From an uncultured Rhodopila sp. (lineage in GTDB: Bacteria; Pseudomonadota; Alphaproteobacteria; Acetobacterales; Acetobacteraceae): a stretch of DNA of 64,000 bases. The translations under genes and the position numbers were made by a program. The notes below the pieces were generated by a model. That model saw only the letters and a program-made list of their open reading frames with translations. It did not search any database and was not told the DNA's origin. Location of the stretch: positions 1 to 64,000 of the forward strand of contig NZ_CAIWTY010000092.1 of assembly GCF_903915725.1 (NCBI RefSeq). The letters run 5' to 3'. Shown here one piece after another: positions 8,658 through 16,947 of the stretch; position 1 is the first letter of the stretch, and each line of letters begins with the position of its first letter.

Positions 8658-11600
8658 TCAATTCAAGCCGGCGATGATCTGCTCCACCGCCGCTGCGTCC
8701 GCGACCCGCCCGAGTTTGCGAAAGGCGGCCGCGCTCTGCCCAAGCACAGCGGCGGCTTCGGCCTTCATGCCCGCCGCGGCGAGGATCTGGCCCAAGGTCG
8801 CGCCGACCGCCGCGATGCCATCTGCCCGGCCGAGTTTCAGCAGAAGAGGCCAGGCTTGCGCCAACCGCGGCAACGCCTGATCGATTTGGTCCCGCGCGAG
8901 TTCAATTTGCGCGATGTCCCATAGCGTTGACGCAGTGCCGTTAATGTCCCCCATGCGTTCGTGGGTCGCGAGCCGCTCCACCTGCAGTTTCAGCGCTTCA
9001 TCGACGTTGCCTGCTTGTGCCAAAAGCTGCGCGATCTTGCCCTGCGCGACCGCGATCTCGCGCATATCGCCCAGCCTTGTGTAGACCGGCAGCGTCTCCT
9101 CACGGTGGATGCGCAGCGCCTCGTCCAGCTCGCCGCGGGCCTCCAGGATGTCGGCGATCTTGCCCTGCGTGACCGCGACCGAGCGCACATCGCCCAGCCT
9201 TGTGTAGACCGGCAGCGTCTCCTCACGGCGGATGCGCAGCGCCTCGTCCAGCGCGCCGCGGGCCTGCAGGATGTCGGCGATCTTGCCCTGCGTGACCGCG
9301 ACCGAGCGCACATCGCCCAGCCTTGTGTAGACCGGCAGCTCCTCCTCACGGCGGATGCGCAGCGCCTCGTCCAGCTCGCCGCGGGCCTGCCGGATGTCGG
9401 CGATCCGGCCCTGCGTGAGCGCGACCGAGCGCACATCGCCCAGCCTTGTGTAGACCGGCAGCCTCTCCTCACGGTGGATGCGCAGCGCCTCGTCCAGCTC
9501 GCCGCGGGCCTGCAGGATGTCGGCGATCTTGGTCTGCGTGAGCGCGACCGAGCGCACATCGCCCAGCCTTGTGTAGACAGGCAGCTCCTCCTCACGGCGG
9601 ATGCGCAGCGCCTCGTCCAGCTCGCCGCGGGCCTGCAGGATGTCGGCGATCCGGCCGCGCGCCACCGCCAACTGACGGTCGTTGCCTCGTTTGCGCTGAA
9701 GCGCGCACAACCGCTCGAACGTCGCCAGTGCCGGCTGGATCAGGCCGGTGGCCTCTTGGTGGTTGCCCAGGGCGAACAGGAAGTTGCTGAGCTGACCGGG
9801 ATCGAGTTCGTGCTCGGCCTCGGCCAGCCGCGCCTCCCCCTTGGCCAGCATCGCCGCGGCCGCTTCGCCCTCGCCGATCGTACGCAGCGCCTCGCCGGTC
9901 CAGGACAGCAGCCGCAGCGATGGCAGCATCCCCAAACGCTCGAGCAGCGCCGCGGAGGCCTGCCCGAGCGAAGCCGCGTCCTTCACCTGCCGCTCCTGCA
10001 ACCCGCGCACCGCGTCGGCTGCGCAGGTGTCAACAACCTCGCCGTTGCCGGCCGCCAGGCCGAGGCGTGTCAGCAGGATGTCGGTGCTGTAGGGCCGGGA
10101 CTTCGACCCCGACACCCCGCCCCAGGCCGCGAACAAGGCTGGCAGGGCGATCACGGCCAGATCGGCCTGTTCCGCCTCCGTCAGCGGCGGCAGCCGTCCC
10201 GCCGGTAGGCCGTTCACCGCCAGCGCCGTGACCGCGTGATCCACCACGTCCTCGAACGGTTCCAGCAGACCGAGATCGGACAGGTGTTCGGCGGACCCGC
10301 CGATGGCCGCGGCCAGGGTCTCGATCACCGCCGCCGGCACCGGGATATCGAACAGCAGCGCCGCCCGCAGCAGGTCCCGGCCGGCCGGGGTGGCCTGCGC
10401 CAGCAACTCGTCCACCGCCAGGTTCTGCAGGAACTGGCGCACCTGCTCATCGTCAGGCAGGCTGCCGCCCTCCAGATAGGCCGTCATCTGATCGAGCACC
10501 GCCGCCGCCCGGTCCAATCCCACCGCCGGGCGCAGCACGAGACGATCGCCGATCAGGTCCTGCAGGCCGGGATTGCCGCGGGCGAGGCTTTCAGCGCGCC
10601 GCAGCAGCGGCAGCCGGGCGGCCAGGGCGGCATCGTCCAGGCGGGCGGCCGCCGCGGGCCGGGTCCGTGCCGCGGCCACCTGACGCAGGCTGAGCTTGCG
10701 CTGCGCCCCCGCAGCGAAGCGCGACAGCGGCCGTTCATGCAGGCGATCGGTCAGCTCTTCGCCGTTGTCATCCCGCAAGGTGAACGGGAACCGGCTGGTC
10801 AGTATCAGCCGGCTCTCGCTCAAGGCCGGGTCAAAGGCCCGCAGCACCGCCTGCAACACCGGCCGTTCCGCGGCCCTAACCCGATGCCGCCCCCCGTCAG
10901 GGTCGGCTTGCAGGATGCGTTCCAGGTCATCGATCAGCAGCAGCACGGGCTTGTCCCCGGCTTCGGCCTCACGGCATGGCCCCGCCAGAAGGTCGATCAG
11001 CAGCGCCTCCAGCGCCGCCGGGTTTTCCCGCACCGCGGCGCGGCGCTCGGCCAGCATCTGCCGCGCCGGGGCATGGGCTTTCAGCGCGTCCGCCAGGGCG
11101 TCGATCACGCTCAGGCTGTCGTAGTCGCCATAGACCACGGCCAGTTGCAGGTCGGGCCGGCGGTTGCTGATTCGCGCCGCCAGGCTCGACTTGCCGACGC
11201 GCCCCAGGCCGTGCAGCAGCAGGCCCGCCCGGTCGCCATCGGCCAGCAGCCGCAGCGCGGTTTGCAGTTCGCGCCGCCGGCCGACGAACATCGCCGGTTC
11301 GGCCACCGCCAGCGCGTCATCCTTCTTGCGCGCCAGGATCAGCTTCTGGCCATGATCCGGCGGCAGCAAAGATCGCCGCCGCGTGCCGCCGATGACCGCG
11401 CCGCCGCCCTCGGGGCCCAGCCAGACCCGCGCCAAATGCCAGTCCCGTTGCAGCGCATCCCGCGCCGACGCTAATTGCGCATCCAGGCCGGGTGGGGTGT
11501 CACCTGCGAAGTCCTTGCCGCCGGACGTTCCGCCGCCGGGCTGATGGCCGAGCAGCAGGGCCCGGCGGGCGCCCGCCGCGGCCTCCGTCACGGATTGCCG

Positions 11601-12521
11601 CCGCGCCAGTCCGTCATACAGGACGTGAGCGAAGGCCGTGGCCGCGACGTCCGCCACCGAGCCGTCCCACCCGAGCACCGCGGGAAATCCCGCCCGGATC
11701 AGCGAACCGGCGAGCGTGTCCGGCGCGGCCGCGCCGCCGCCGGCCGCCGCGGTCAGGCAGGCGGAGAGGAACAGCAGCCGCGGCGTGTAGGGACGCAGGG
11801 TGCTCAGCAGGTCCGCCGCCGGAGTCGGCCGCGCGGCTCCGGTCGCCTGCTCCATCATCAGCACCGGAAGCGGCGTTGCGGTCTCGTTTTCCTTCCAGGC
11901 GTTGTGGCCGTGGCAGGAGAGGTGCAGCACCGGTGGCGGAGGATGTAACGCGGCGAGCCGGCGGCCGAGTTCCTCCGGATCGCCGCTGTCCTCCACCAGA
12001 AGGTCGAGGTTTTGCCGCGCCGCGGTCAGGATCGCGGTCTCCTCGGCTTCATAGTCGAGTTCGGTTGCGCCGCGCGGTGCCGCGGCCATGAACGCCACCG
12101 CGAGGCGGTAGTCATCGAAAGGCGCGGGGTCGCAGGGCGATCCAAGCCGCCGCGCCGGGGCGAAGCGCAGCGTTGCGTCCGCGGCGAGAAAGCCGGTTTC
12201 GTCGGCGAGCAGTTCCCACGGCGCGTGCAAAACGGCCCGGGCGGAGTCGTCCAGCGGCGCCGGGGCGCGGACTTCGAACAGGAAGGGCGGCTGCAGCGCG
12301 GCGCGGAGCGTTGCCAGCCAGCTTCCCTCCCCATCCAGCCAGCAGTACAGGTCGCGGCCGAGACCCGGCAGCTTCGCCGCGTCCGGCTGTTCGCGCAGCG
12401 CCGCGTAACGGCTGGCGATGGCGGCGAGCGGTGCGGCGTCCAGCGTCCGCCGCTTGTCGAAGCGCGCGGCAGGGCAGAGCAGAGAAACGAACGTGCCGTC
12501 TATGGTCAGAACGACCTGCAT
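8658..12521 (-). CDS. CHAT protease - STAND-type NTPase - TPR protein
   Basis: 1287 residues. Residues about 90-330 form a CHAT (caspase-like) domain with an apparently intact dyad: His204 in LHLSCHGH and Cys255 in LFLSACLT. Residues about 410-700 hold a P-loop NTPase: the entry FVGRRRELQ, Walker A GLGRVGKSS (438-446) and Walker B PVLLLIDDLERIL near 525-537, which suggests a STAND/NACHT-like switch ATPase. Residues about 880-1270 are TPR-type helical repeats, five of them nearly identical 41-residue units (about 949-1153). This sensor-switch-protease order is typical of bacterial NLR-like defence or regulated-death proteins. No export signal is seen. It is followed by the small membrane protein at 8244. 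What triggers or is cut by it cannot be told. Confidence 0.85.
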   Translation of the reverse strand: MQVVLTIDGTFVSLLCPAARFDKRRTLDAAPLAAIASRYAALREQPDAAKLPGLGRDLYCWLDGEGSWLATLRAALQPPFLFEVRAPAPLDDSARAVLHAPWELLADETGFLAADATLRFAPARRLGSPCDPAPFDDYRLAVAFMAAAPRGATELDYEAEETAILTAARQNLDLLVEDSGDPEELGRRLAALHPPPPVLHLSCHGHNAWKENETATPLPVLMMEQATGAARPTPAADLLSTLRPYTPRLLFLSACLTAAAGGGAAAPDTLAGSLIRAGFPAVLGWDGSVADVAATAFAHVLYDGLARRQSVTEAAAGARRALLLGHQPGGGTSGGKDFAGDTPPGLDAQLASARDALQRDWHLARVWLGPEGGGAVIGGTRRRSLLPPDHGQKLILARKKDDALAVAEPAMFVGRRRELQTALRLLADGDRAGLLLHGLGRVGKSSLAARISNRRPDLQLAVVYGDYDSLSVIDALADALKAHAPARQMLAERRAAVRENPAALEALLIDLLAGPCREAEAGDKPVLLLIDDLERILQADPDGGRHRVRAAERPVLQAVLRAFDPALSESRLILTSRFPFTLRDDNGEELTDRLHERPLSRFAAGAQRKLSLRQVAAARTRPAAAARLDDAALAARLPLLRRAESLARGNPGLQDLIGDRLVLRPAVGLDRAAAVLDQMTAYLEGGSLPDDEQVRQFLQNLAVDELLAQATPAGRDLLRAALLFDIPVPAAVIETLAAAIGGSAEHLSDLGLLEPFEDVVDHAVTALAVNGLPAGRLPPLTEAEQADLAVIALPALFAAWGGVSGSKSRPYSTDILLTRLGLAAGNGEVVDTCAADAVRGLQERQVKDAASLGQASAALLERLGMLPSLRLLSWTGEALRTIGEGEAAAAMLAKGEARLAEAEHELDPGQLSNFLFALGNHQEATGLIQPALATFERLCALQRKRGNDRQLAVARGRIADILQARGELDEALRIRREEELPVYTRLGDVRSVALTQTKIADILQARGELDEALRIHREERLPVYTRLGDVRSVALTQGRIADIRQARGELDEALRIRREEELPVYTRLGDVRSVAVTQGKIADILQARGALDEALRIRREETLPVYTRLGDVRSVAVTQGKIADILEARGELDEALRIHREETLPVYTRLGDMREIAVAQGKIAQLLAQAGNVDEALKLQVERLATHERMGDINGTASTLWDIAQIELARDQIDQALPRLAQAWPLLLKLGRADGIAAVGATLGQILAAAGMKAEAAAVLGQSAAAFRKLGRVADAAAVEQIIAGLN
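9063..9677 (-). repeat. 123-bp near-identical tandem repeats inside the CHAT-NTPase-TPR gene
   Basis: Five units start at 9063, 9186, 9309, 9432 and 9555, spaced exactly 123 bases (41 codons). They encode the TPR unit LDEALRIRREE...YTRLGDVRSVA. Units differ at only a few bases, far less than normal for TPR repeats, so the array expanded recently or is homogenised by recombination. Period 123 keeps the reading frame, so unit number can change freely. Confidence 0.92.
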
Positions 12522-12705
12522 AACCAGACGAAGCCTCCGGCCCCATTGGGGTGGACATCACAGGTGCACCATTGCACGAATGTTTCGGGACGTTTAGCCC
12601 CGGGACATGGAAATCGGCGAAGGTTTGGTGCCGTTTCGGGCAATGTCGATCGCGGCGGTCATCCAACTGAAGCTGGTGGGCTCCTGCGTGAAGCCCCCAC
12701 TCGTA

Positions 12706-13311
12706 TCACCGTCCAGCCCTCCGCTTGCCGGGCGCCCGGGGTTCGGCCTGCCGCCCGAGATGCTTCACCTCCTCATACCGCTCGAGAAACAGCGCATAGG
12801 CGCGATCCGGCCCGACCGGGTCGATCGTCTGCGGCACCGGCTCCGGCAGATGCCCCCACTCCATCCAGGCCGGCGGCAGCAGGTCACGCAGTTCCGTCGC
12901 CATGCAGACCAGATCCGCATGCTTGACCGCCGCCAAATCCCCGCGAAACCCGAAACGCCGTTCCAACGCCCGTTTGATCGGCTCCAGCCGCGCCTTCAGA
13001 TGGTCACGGCCGATGAGAACCTTCACGACCGAGACGATATCCCCGGTGATCGCCTCATCGGCATCGTGCAGCAGGCCGGCAAGCGCCAGTGGAGCCGGCA
13101 CCAGCCGCGAGACCATGATGCTGTGCTCGGCCACCGAATAGAACGTCCGCGTCGCGCCCGCCCAGCGCGGCTGATACGCCAGCGCCCGCGCAACGTCCTC
13201 GATCGGCATGCCGGTTGCGTCAGGGGCTTTTAGATCCAGCATGAAACCGGACGCCATCAGCATCACGGTCAGGCCATCGGGCTTCACCAGCAGGTCCGGT
13301 TGGTCCGTCAT
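12706..13311 (-). CDS. HD-domain phosphohydrolase (YfbR/YfdR-like)
   Basis: 201 residues with the HD metal-site pattern: His in SVAEHS near residue 60, HD in LAGLLHDADEA near 83, and Asp in KHADLVC near 130. Such proteins remove phosphate from nucleotides (5'-deoxynucleotidase type), but the substrate is not shown by sequence. The C-terminus is basic and probably unstructured. A gap of 184 bases separates it from the CHAT gene downstream. The region 13312-13428 before its start holds an SOS box that could serve either this gene or the 13429 gene on the other strand. Confidence 0.75.
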   Translation of the reverse strand: MTDQPDLLVKPDGLTVMLMASGFMLDLKAPDATGMPIEDVARALAYQPRWAGATRTFYSVAEHSIMVSRLVPAPLALAGLLHDADEAITGDIVSVVKVLIGRDHLKARLEPIKRALERRFGFRGDLAAVKHADLVCMATELRDLLPPAWMEWGHLPEPVPQTIDPVGPDRAYALFLERYEEVKHLGRQAEPRAPGKRRAGR

Positions 13312-13389
13312 CGCTGGACGGCATCCTTTTTGCGCACTGACATCGATCGATGATGAGCGCCGTCGTCACGGGAGATCAAGCTCGCTTAT

Positions 13390-13404
13390 GTTCTTGATAT
13401 GTTC
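13390..13404. promoter_or_regulatory. LexA (SOS) box between the HD gene and the 65-aa gene
   Basis: GTTC-ttgatat-GTTC, an exact GTTC-N7-GTTC direct repeat. It ends 24 bases before the ATG at 13429 on the plus strand and lies about 80 bases before the start of the HD gene on the minus strand. The spacing best fits control of the plus-strand transcript, which could read on into ssb. Confidence 0.75.
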
Positions 13405-13428
13405 GATCACTCGGTCTAGCTTTCAACG

Positions 13429-13626
13429 ATGTTCGATGACGCCCCCGCACCGATAGACGATGCCGAGCTGGAGGCGGTGCTGACGGCTGCCCTGCGATCA
13501 TCAAGCGGCCAACTGACCCGGTCCACGGAATGCTGGATGGCGACAATCGCGGCGCGTCATCTGGTGGATCAGCTCGCGCTGGCCGGCCTTACGGTCGTCC
13601 GCCTCGCCCAACGGCGGTTGACCTGA
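13429..13626 (+). CDS. 65-aa hypothetical protein behind an SOS box
   Basis: 65 residues: an acidic start (DDAPAPIDDAE), then a helical stretch (LEAVLTAALR) and a hydrophobic helix region (MATIAARHLVDQLALAGL), with a short basic end. No domain is recognised, and the upstream Shine-Dalgarno is weak. What makes it credible is the perfect LexA box just before its start. It could be an SOS-induced regulator or toxin-like peptide, or not a gene at all. ssb follows 114 bases later on the same strand. Confidence 0.4.
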   Translation: MFDDAPAPIDDAELEAVLTAALRSSSGQLTRSTECWMATIAARHLVDQLALAGLTVVRLAQRRLT

Positions 13627-13739
13627 TACCGGGGCCGCCGCGGGCCAAAAAAACCGGCGGATGGTAAGGAGTTCTTAACCATGTGGCCCGTATGACGGAT
13701 TTGGGCTAGATTTCCGAGTCTCTGAGAAGGAATGGTTCG

Positions 13740-14288
13740 ATGGCAGGCAGCGTCAACAAGGTGATCCTGGTGGGAAACCTGGGCAAGGACCCGGAGGTCC
13801 GCTCCACCCAGGATGGCAGCAAGATCGTCAACCTCACCTTGGCGACCAGCGAGACGTGGAACGACCGCGCCTCCGGGGAGCGTAAGGAAAAGACCGAATG
13901 GCACCGCATCGTCATTTTTAACGACCGCGTCGCTGACGTGGCCGAACGGTTCCTGAAGAAGGGCGCCAAGATCTACGTCGAAGGGTCGCTGCAGACCCGC
14001 AAATGGACCGACCAGCAGGGGCAGGAACGTTACACGACGGAGGTCGTCATCGGCCGGTTCAACGGCCAGCTGACCATGCTGGATACGCGGTCGGGCGGCG
14101 GCGAAGGCGGCTATGGCGGCGGTCCCGACGCGGGCGCCACCCCGGGCGGCGGCTATTCCGCCCCGCGCGAAAGGGCGGCGAGCGGCCCGGCCCGGCCGAG
14201 CGGCGGGGCGGCGAGAAGCGGCGGGGCAGGCGGTCCGTCCTGGGATGCGCCGAAGGGCGGCGATCTGGATGACGAGATTCCGTTCTAG
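13740..14288 (+). CDS. ssb: Single-stranded DNA-binding protein
   Basis: 182 residues. It coats single-stranded DNA in replication, recombination and repair. Residues 1-112 are the OB fold, beginning [19 protein letters not shown] and including WHRIVIF and [12 protein letters not shown] Gly-rich linker follows (about 118-172), and the acidic tail ends DDEIPF, the partner-binding tip that recruits repair proteins. Length is normal. It has its own gap upstream (13627-13739). Confidence 0.97.
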   Translation: MAGSVNKVILVGNLGKDPEVRSTQDGSKIVNLTLATSETWNDRASGERKEKTEWHRIVIFNDRVADVAERFLKKGAKIYVEGSLQTRKWTDQQGQERYTTEVVIGRFNGQLTMLDTRSGGGEGGYGGGPDAGATPGGGYSAPRERAASGPARPSGGAARSGGAGGPSWDAPKGGDLDDEIPF

Positions 14289-14390
14289 CCCGCCCATTTC
14301 TTAGCAAAACGCGGTTCGAGCAGGGCCGGGCGCCGCGTCCCGGACCTAAGTCGCGGGAGGCGCGGCATCCGGGCCGCGCCTTCGCCACTA

Positions 14391-15698
14391 TCAAGCCGCC
14401 GAACCCGCCGCGCCCGGCAACCCCGCCCCGGCGGGAAGATGCCCGACGCCCTCATCCGGCTTGCGCGCCAGAATGAACACCACGGCCGCGCCGAGCAGAT
14501 CGAACACCGCCAGCACCGCGAACAGCGGCCCATACCCCACCTGAGATACCATCACGCCGAACAGCGCGGTGAACGCCGCCGCGCCGAGATACCCCATCAT
14601 CCCGCCCAAGCCGGTCGCCGTCGCCACCTCGTTTTTGCCGAAAACGTCCGACGTCACCGAGTAAAGCCCGCCCGACAAGGTCTGGTGCGCGAAGCCGCCG
14701 ACGCACAGCAAGGCGATCGCCGCATAAGGGCTGGCGACCAACCCGACGCAGGCCGGTCCGATCATGCATAAAGCGCCGGTCAGCACGACCAGTTTCCGGG
14801 ATGTCAGCCAGGACACGTTGAACGTCTTCACAAAGATCGGGCTCAGGTAGCCGCCCAGCACGCAACCGATATCGGCGGCCAGGAACGGCAGCCAGGCGAA
14901 CAGCGCGATCTCCTTGAGGTTCATGTGCCGCTCGGTCATCATGTAGAGCGGAATCCAGGCGTTGAACGTCTGCCACGCCGGCTCCGACAGGATGCGCGGG
15001 ATCCCGATCGACCAGAAGTTGCGGCTGGCCAGGATCTCGGTCCAGCGCAGCTTGCGCGCATTCGGGTCGCTGTATTGCGCTTCCTGGCCGGAGACGATGT
15101 AGTCCCGCTCCTCGGCGGAGAGAAATTTCTGGTCGCGCGGATGCTTGTAGAACAGCATCCATAGCGCTGTCCAAACGATGCCAAGGCCGCCAACGATCAG
15201 GAACGCCCATTGCCAGCGCCCCTGAAGGATTGCCCAGACCACCAGCGGCGGGGCCAGCACAGCGCCAATCGACGACCCGATATTGAACCAGCCGATGCCA
15301 ACCGATCGTTCCTTCGCCGGGAACCACTCGGTGGTGGCTTTCACGCCGGCCGGGATCCCCGCCGCTTCGGTCAGCCCAAGCACGCCGCGCAGCGCCGCAA
15401 GGCTCTGCCACCCCGTCGCGAACGCCGCAGCGGCGCAGGCAACCGACCAAGCCAGGGCGAAGACGGCAAAGCCGATCTTGGTGCCGACAACATCGAGTAC
15501 GTGCCCGGCGACAGGCTGCATGAACGCATAGCAAAGCTGCCAGGCAACGACGATGTGGGAGTATTCCTCGGTGCCGAAATGCAAATCCTTCATCATTGCC
15601 GGAGCGGCAACCGACAACGTATTCCGCGCGAGGTAATTGACGATCAGGCCGGCTGTCACCAGGCCGACCATCCACCATCGGACTCCTTTGATCTTCAT
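14391..15698 (-). CDS. MFS transporter, anion:cation symporter (ACS) family
   Basis: 435 residues with about 12 hydrophobic helices in two blocks. The opening RWWMVGLVTAGLIVNYLARNTLSVAAPAM and the loop FGWSIGFA-type motif replaced by FNIGSSIGAVLAPPL place it in the ACS family, which carries hexuronates, phthalate or other organic anions. A strong RBS (gggggat) precedes ATG. A soluble loop near residues 195-235 (LSAEERDYIVSGQEAQ) is typical of the family. It is next to an oxidoreductase on the same strand, so they may be co-expressed. The substrate is not deducible. Confidence 0.85.
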   Translation of the reverse strand: MKIKGVRWWMVGLVTAGLIVNYLARNTLSVAAPAMMKDLHFGTEEYSHIVVAWQLCYAFMQPVAGHVLDVVGTKIGFAVFALAWSVACAAAAFATGWQSLAALRGVLGLTEAAGIPAGVKATTEWFPAKERSVGIGWFNIGSSIGAVLAPPLVVWAILQGRWQWAFLIVGGLGIVWTALWMLFYKHPRDQKFLSAEERDYIVSGQEAQYSDPNARKLRWTEILASRNFWSIGIPRILSEPAWQTFNAWIPLYMMTERHMNLKEIALFAWLPFLAADIGCVLGGYLSPIFVKTFNVSWLTSRKLVVLTGALCMIGPACVGLVASPYAAIALLCVGGFAHQTLSGGLYSVTSDVFGKNEVATATGLGGMMGYLGAAAFTALFGVMVSQVGYGPLFAVLAVFDLLGAAVVFILARKPDEGVGHLPAGAGLPGAAGSAA

Positions 15699-15851
15699 CG
15701 TATCCCCCTGTTGTTGTGGTCTTTCGCAGACTGCCGTTACTGCCGGGATCGATCTCCGTCCAAGCCAAACGCGGCATCGTTCGATCCAATCGATGGATCG
15801 TTTTCGCGGTCCGGCCGATCGGCTGGCGCCGTTATGCGCAGACGATCCGCG

Positions 15852-16871
15852 TCAGGCGGCGAAACCCTCCAGCACGATCTTGCCCCGCGCCTGCCCGCTC
15901 TCGATCAGTGCATGCGCCCGCTTCAAATTCGCCGCGCCGATCGGCCCGAAATTCTCGCCGATGGTGGTCCGCAAGGTGCCTTCATCCACCAGCCGCGCCA
16001 CCTCGTTCAACAGAACGCCCTGGGCGCCCATGTCGGCGGTGTGGAACATCGGGCGGGTGAACATCAGCTCCCAGTGCACCGACACGCTCTTGCGCTTGAA
16101 CGGCATGATATCGAGCGTTACCGGGTCGTCGATCAGCCCGAACCGCCCCTGCGGCGCGATCAGCTCGACGATTTCGGCCAGATGCCGATCGGTGTTGGTG
16201 GTGGAGAATACAAACCCCGGCGCGCCGATGCCAAGCGCGGCGACCTGCTCCGCCAGTGGCCGGCTGTGGTCGATGACATGGTGCGCGCCGAGCGCCCGCA
16301 CCCAGTCCCGCGTCTCCGGCCGGGAAGCCGTGGCGATGACGGTCAGGCCGGCAAGCTGGCGGGCAAGCTGGATTGCTACCGAAGCCACGCCGCCGGCACC
16401 GCCGATGATCAGGATCGCCTCCGCGGCACCTGGCACCTTCTGCCGCACGTTCAGCCGGTCGAACAATGCTTCCCACGCGGTGATCGCGGTCAGCGGCAGG
16501 GCGGCGGCCTGCGCCCAGTCCAGCGACTTCGGCTTGCGGCCGACGATGCGCTCATCGACAAGATGCAGCTCGGCGTTGGTGCCCTGGCGGGTGATGTCGC
16601 CGGCATAGAAGACGGTGTCGCCGGGCTGGAACAGCGTGGCGTCCGGGCCGGTCGCAACCACGGTGCCGGAGGCATCGTAACCGAGGATCTTCCAGTCTCC
16701 GGCCTCCGGCTTTGCGCGCCGCCGAACTTTGGTATCGACCGGATTGACCGACACGGCCTGGATCTGCACCAGCAGGTCCCGGCCGGCCGCCACCGGCTTC
16801 GGCCGCTGGATATCGACCAGCGCATCGGCGGCATCGATCGCGAGGGAGTCCTGATAGCCCACGGCACGCAT
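15852..16871 (-). CDS. Zinc-type alcohol dehydrogenase-family oxidoreductase (quinone oxidoreductase-like)
   Basis: 339 residues from the ATG at 16871, chosen because GGAGG stands 7 bases before it. It begins MRAVGYQDS and has the medium-chain dehydrogenase layout: the N-terminal GroES fold with VSVNPVDTKVRRR, then a Rossmann segment with GGAGGVASVAIQLARQL near 150. The catalytic-zinc cysteine and histidine set of alcohol dehydrogenases is absent, as in the ZADH/quinone oxidoreductase branch that uses NADPH. It may reduce alkenals or quinones. It lies downstream of the MFS gene with a short gap of 153 bases that shows no feature. Confidence 0.8.
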   Translation of the reverse strand: MRAVGYQDSLAIDAADALVDIQRPKPVAAGRDLLVQIQAVSVNPVDTKVRRRAKPEAGDWKILGYDASGTVVATGPDATLFQPGDTVFYAGDITRQGTNAELHLVDERIVGRKPKSLDWAQAAALPLTAITAWEALFDRLNVRQKVPGAAEAILIIGGAGGVASVAIQLARQLAGLTVIATASRPETRDWVRALGAHHVIDHSRPLAEQVAALGIGAPGFVFSTTNTDRHLAEIVELIAPQGRFGLIDDPVTLDIMPFKRKSVSVHWELMFTRPMFHTADMGAQGVLLNEVARLVDEGTLRTTIGENFGPIGAANLKRAHALIESGQARGKIVLEGFAA

Positions 16872-16947
16872 CGCGTTACCTCCGTTCCTGCTGTCCACAG
16901 CAATGACGCCCCGCCCAGCCGGGCGCAAGTCTGCCGGCGCAGCGCCG

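Noticed and set aside
9063-9677. Regular repeats that could look like a CRISPR array
   Set aside because: Units are 123 bp, contiguous without spacers and code for TPR units of a protein.
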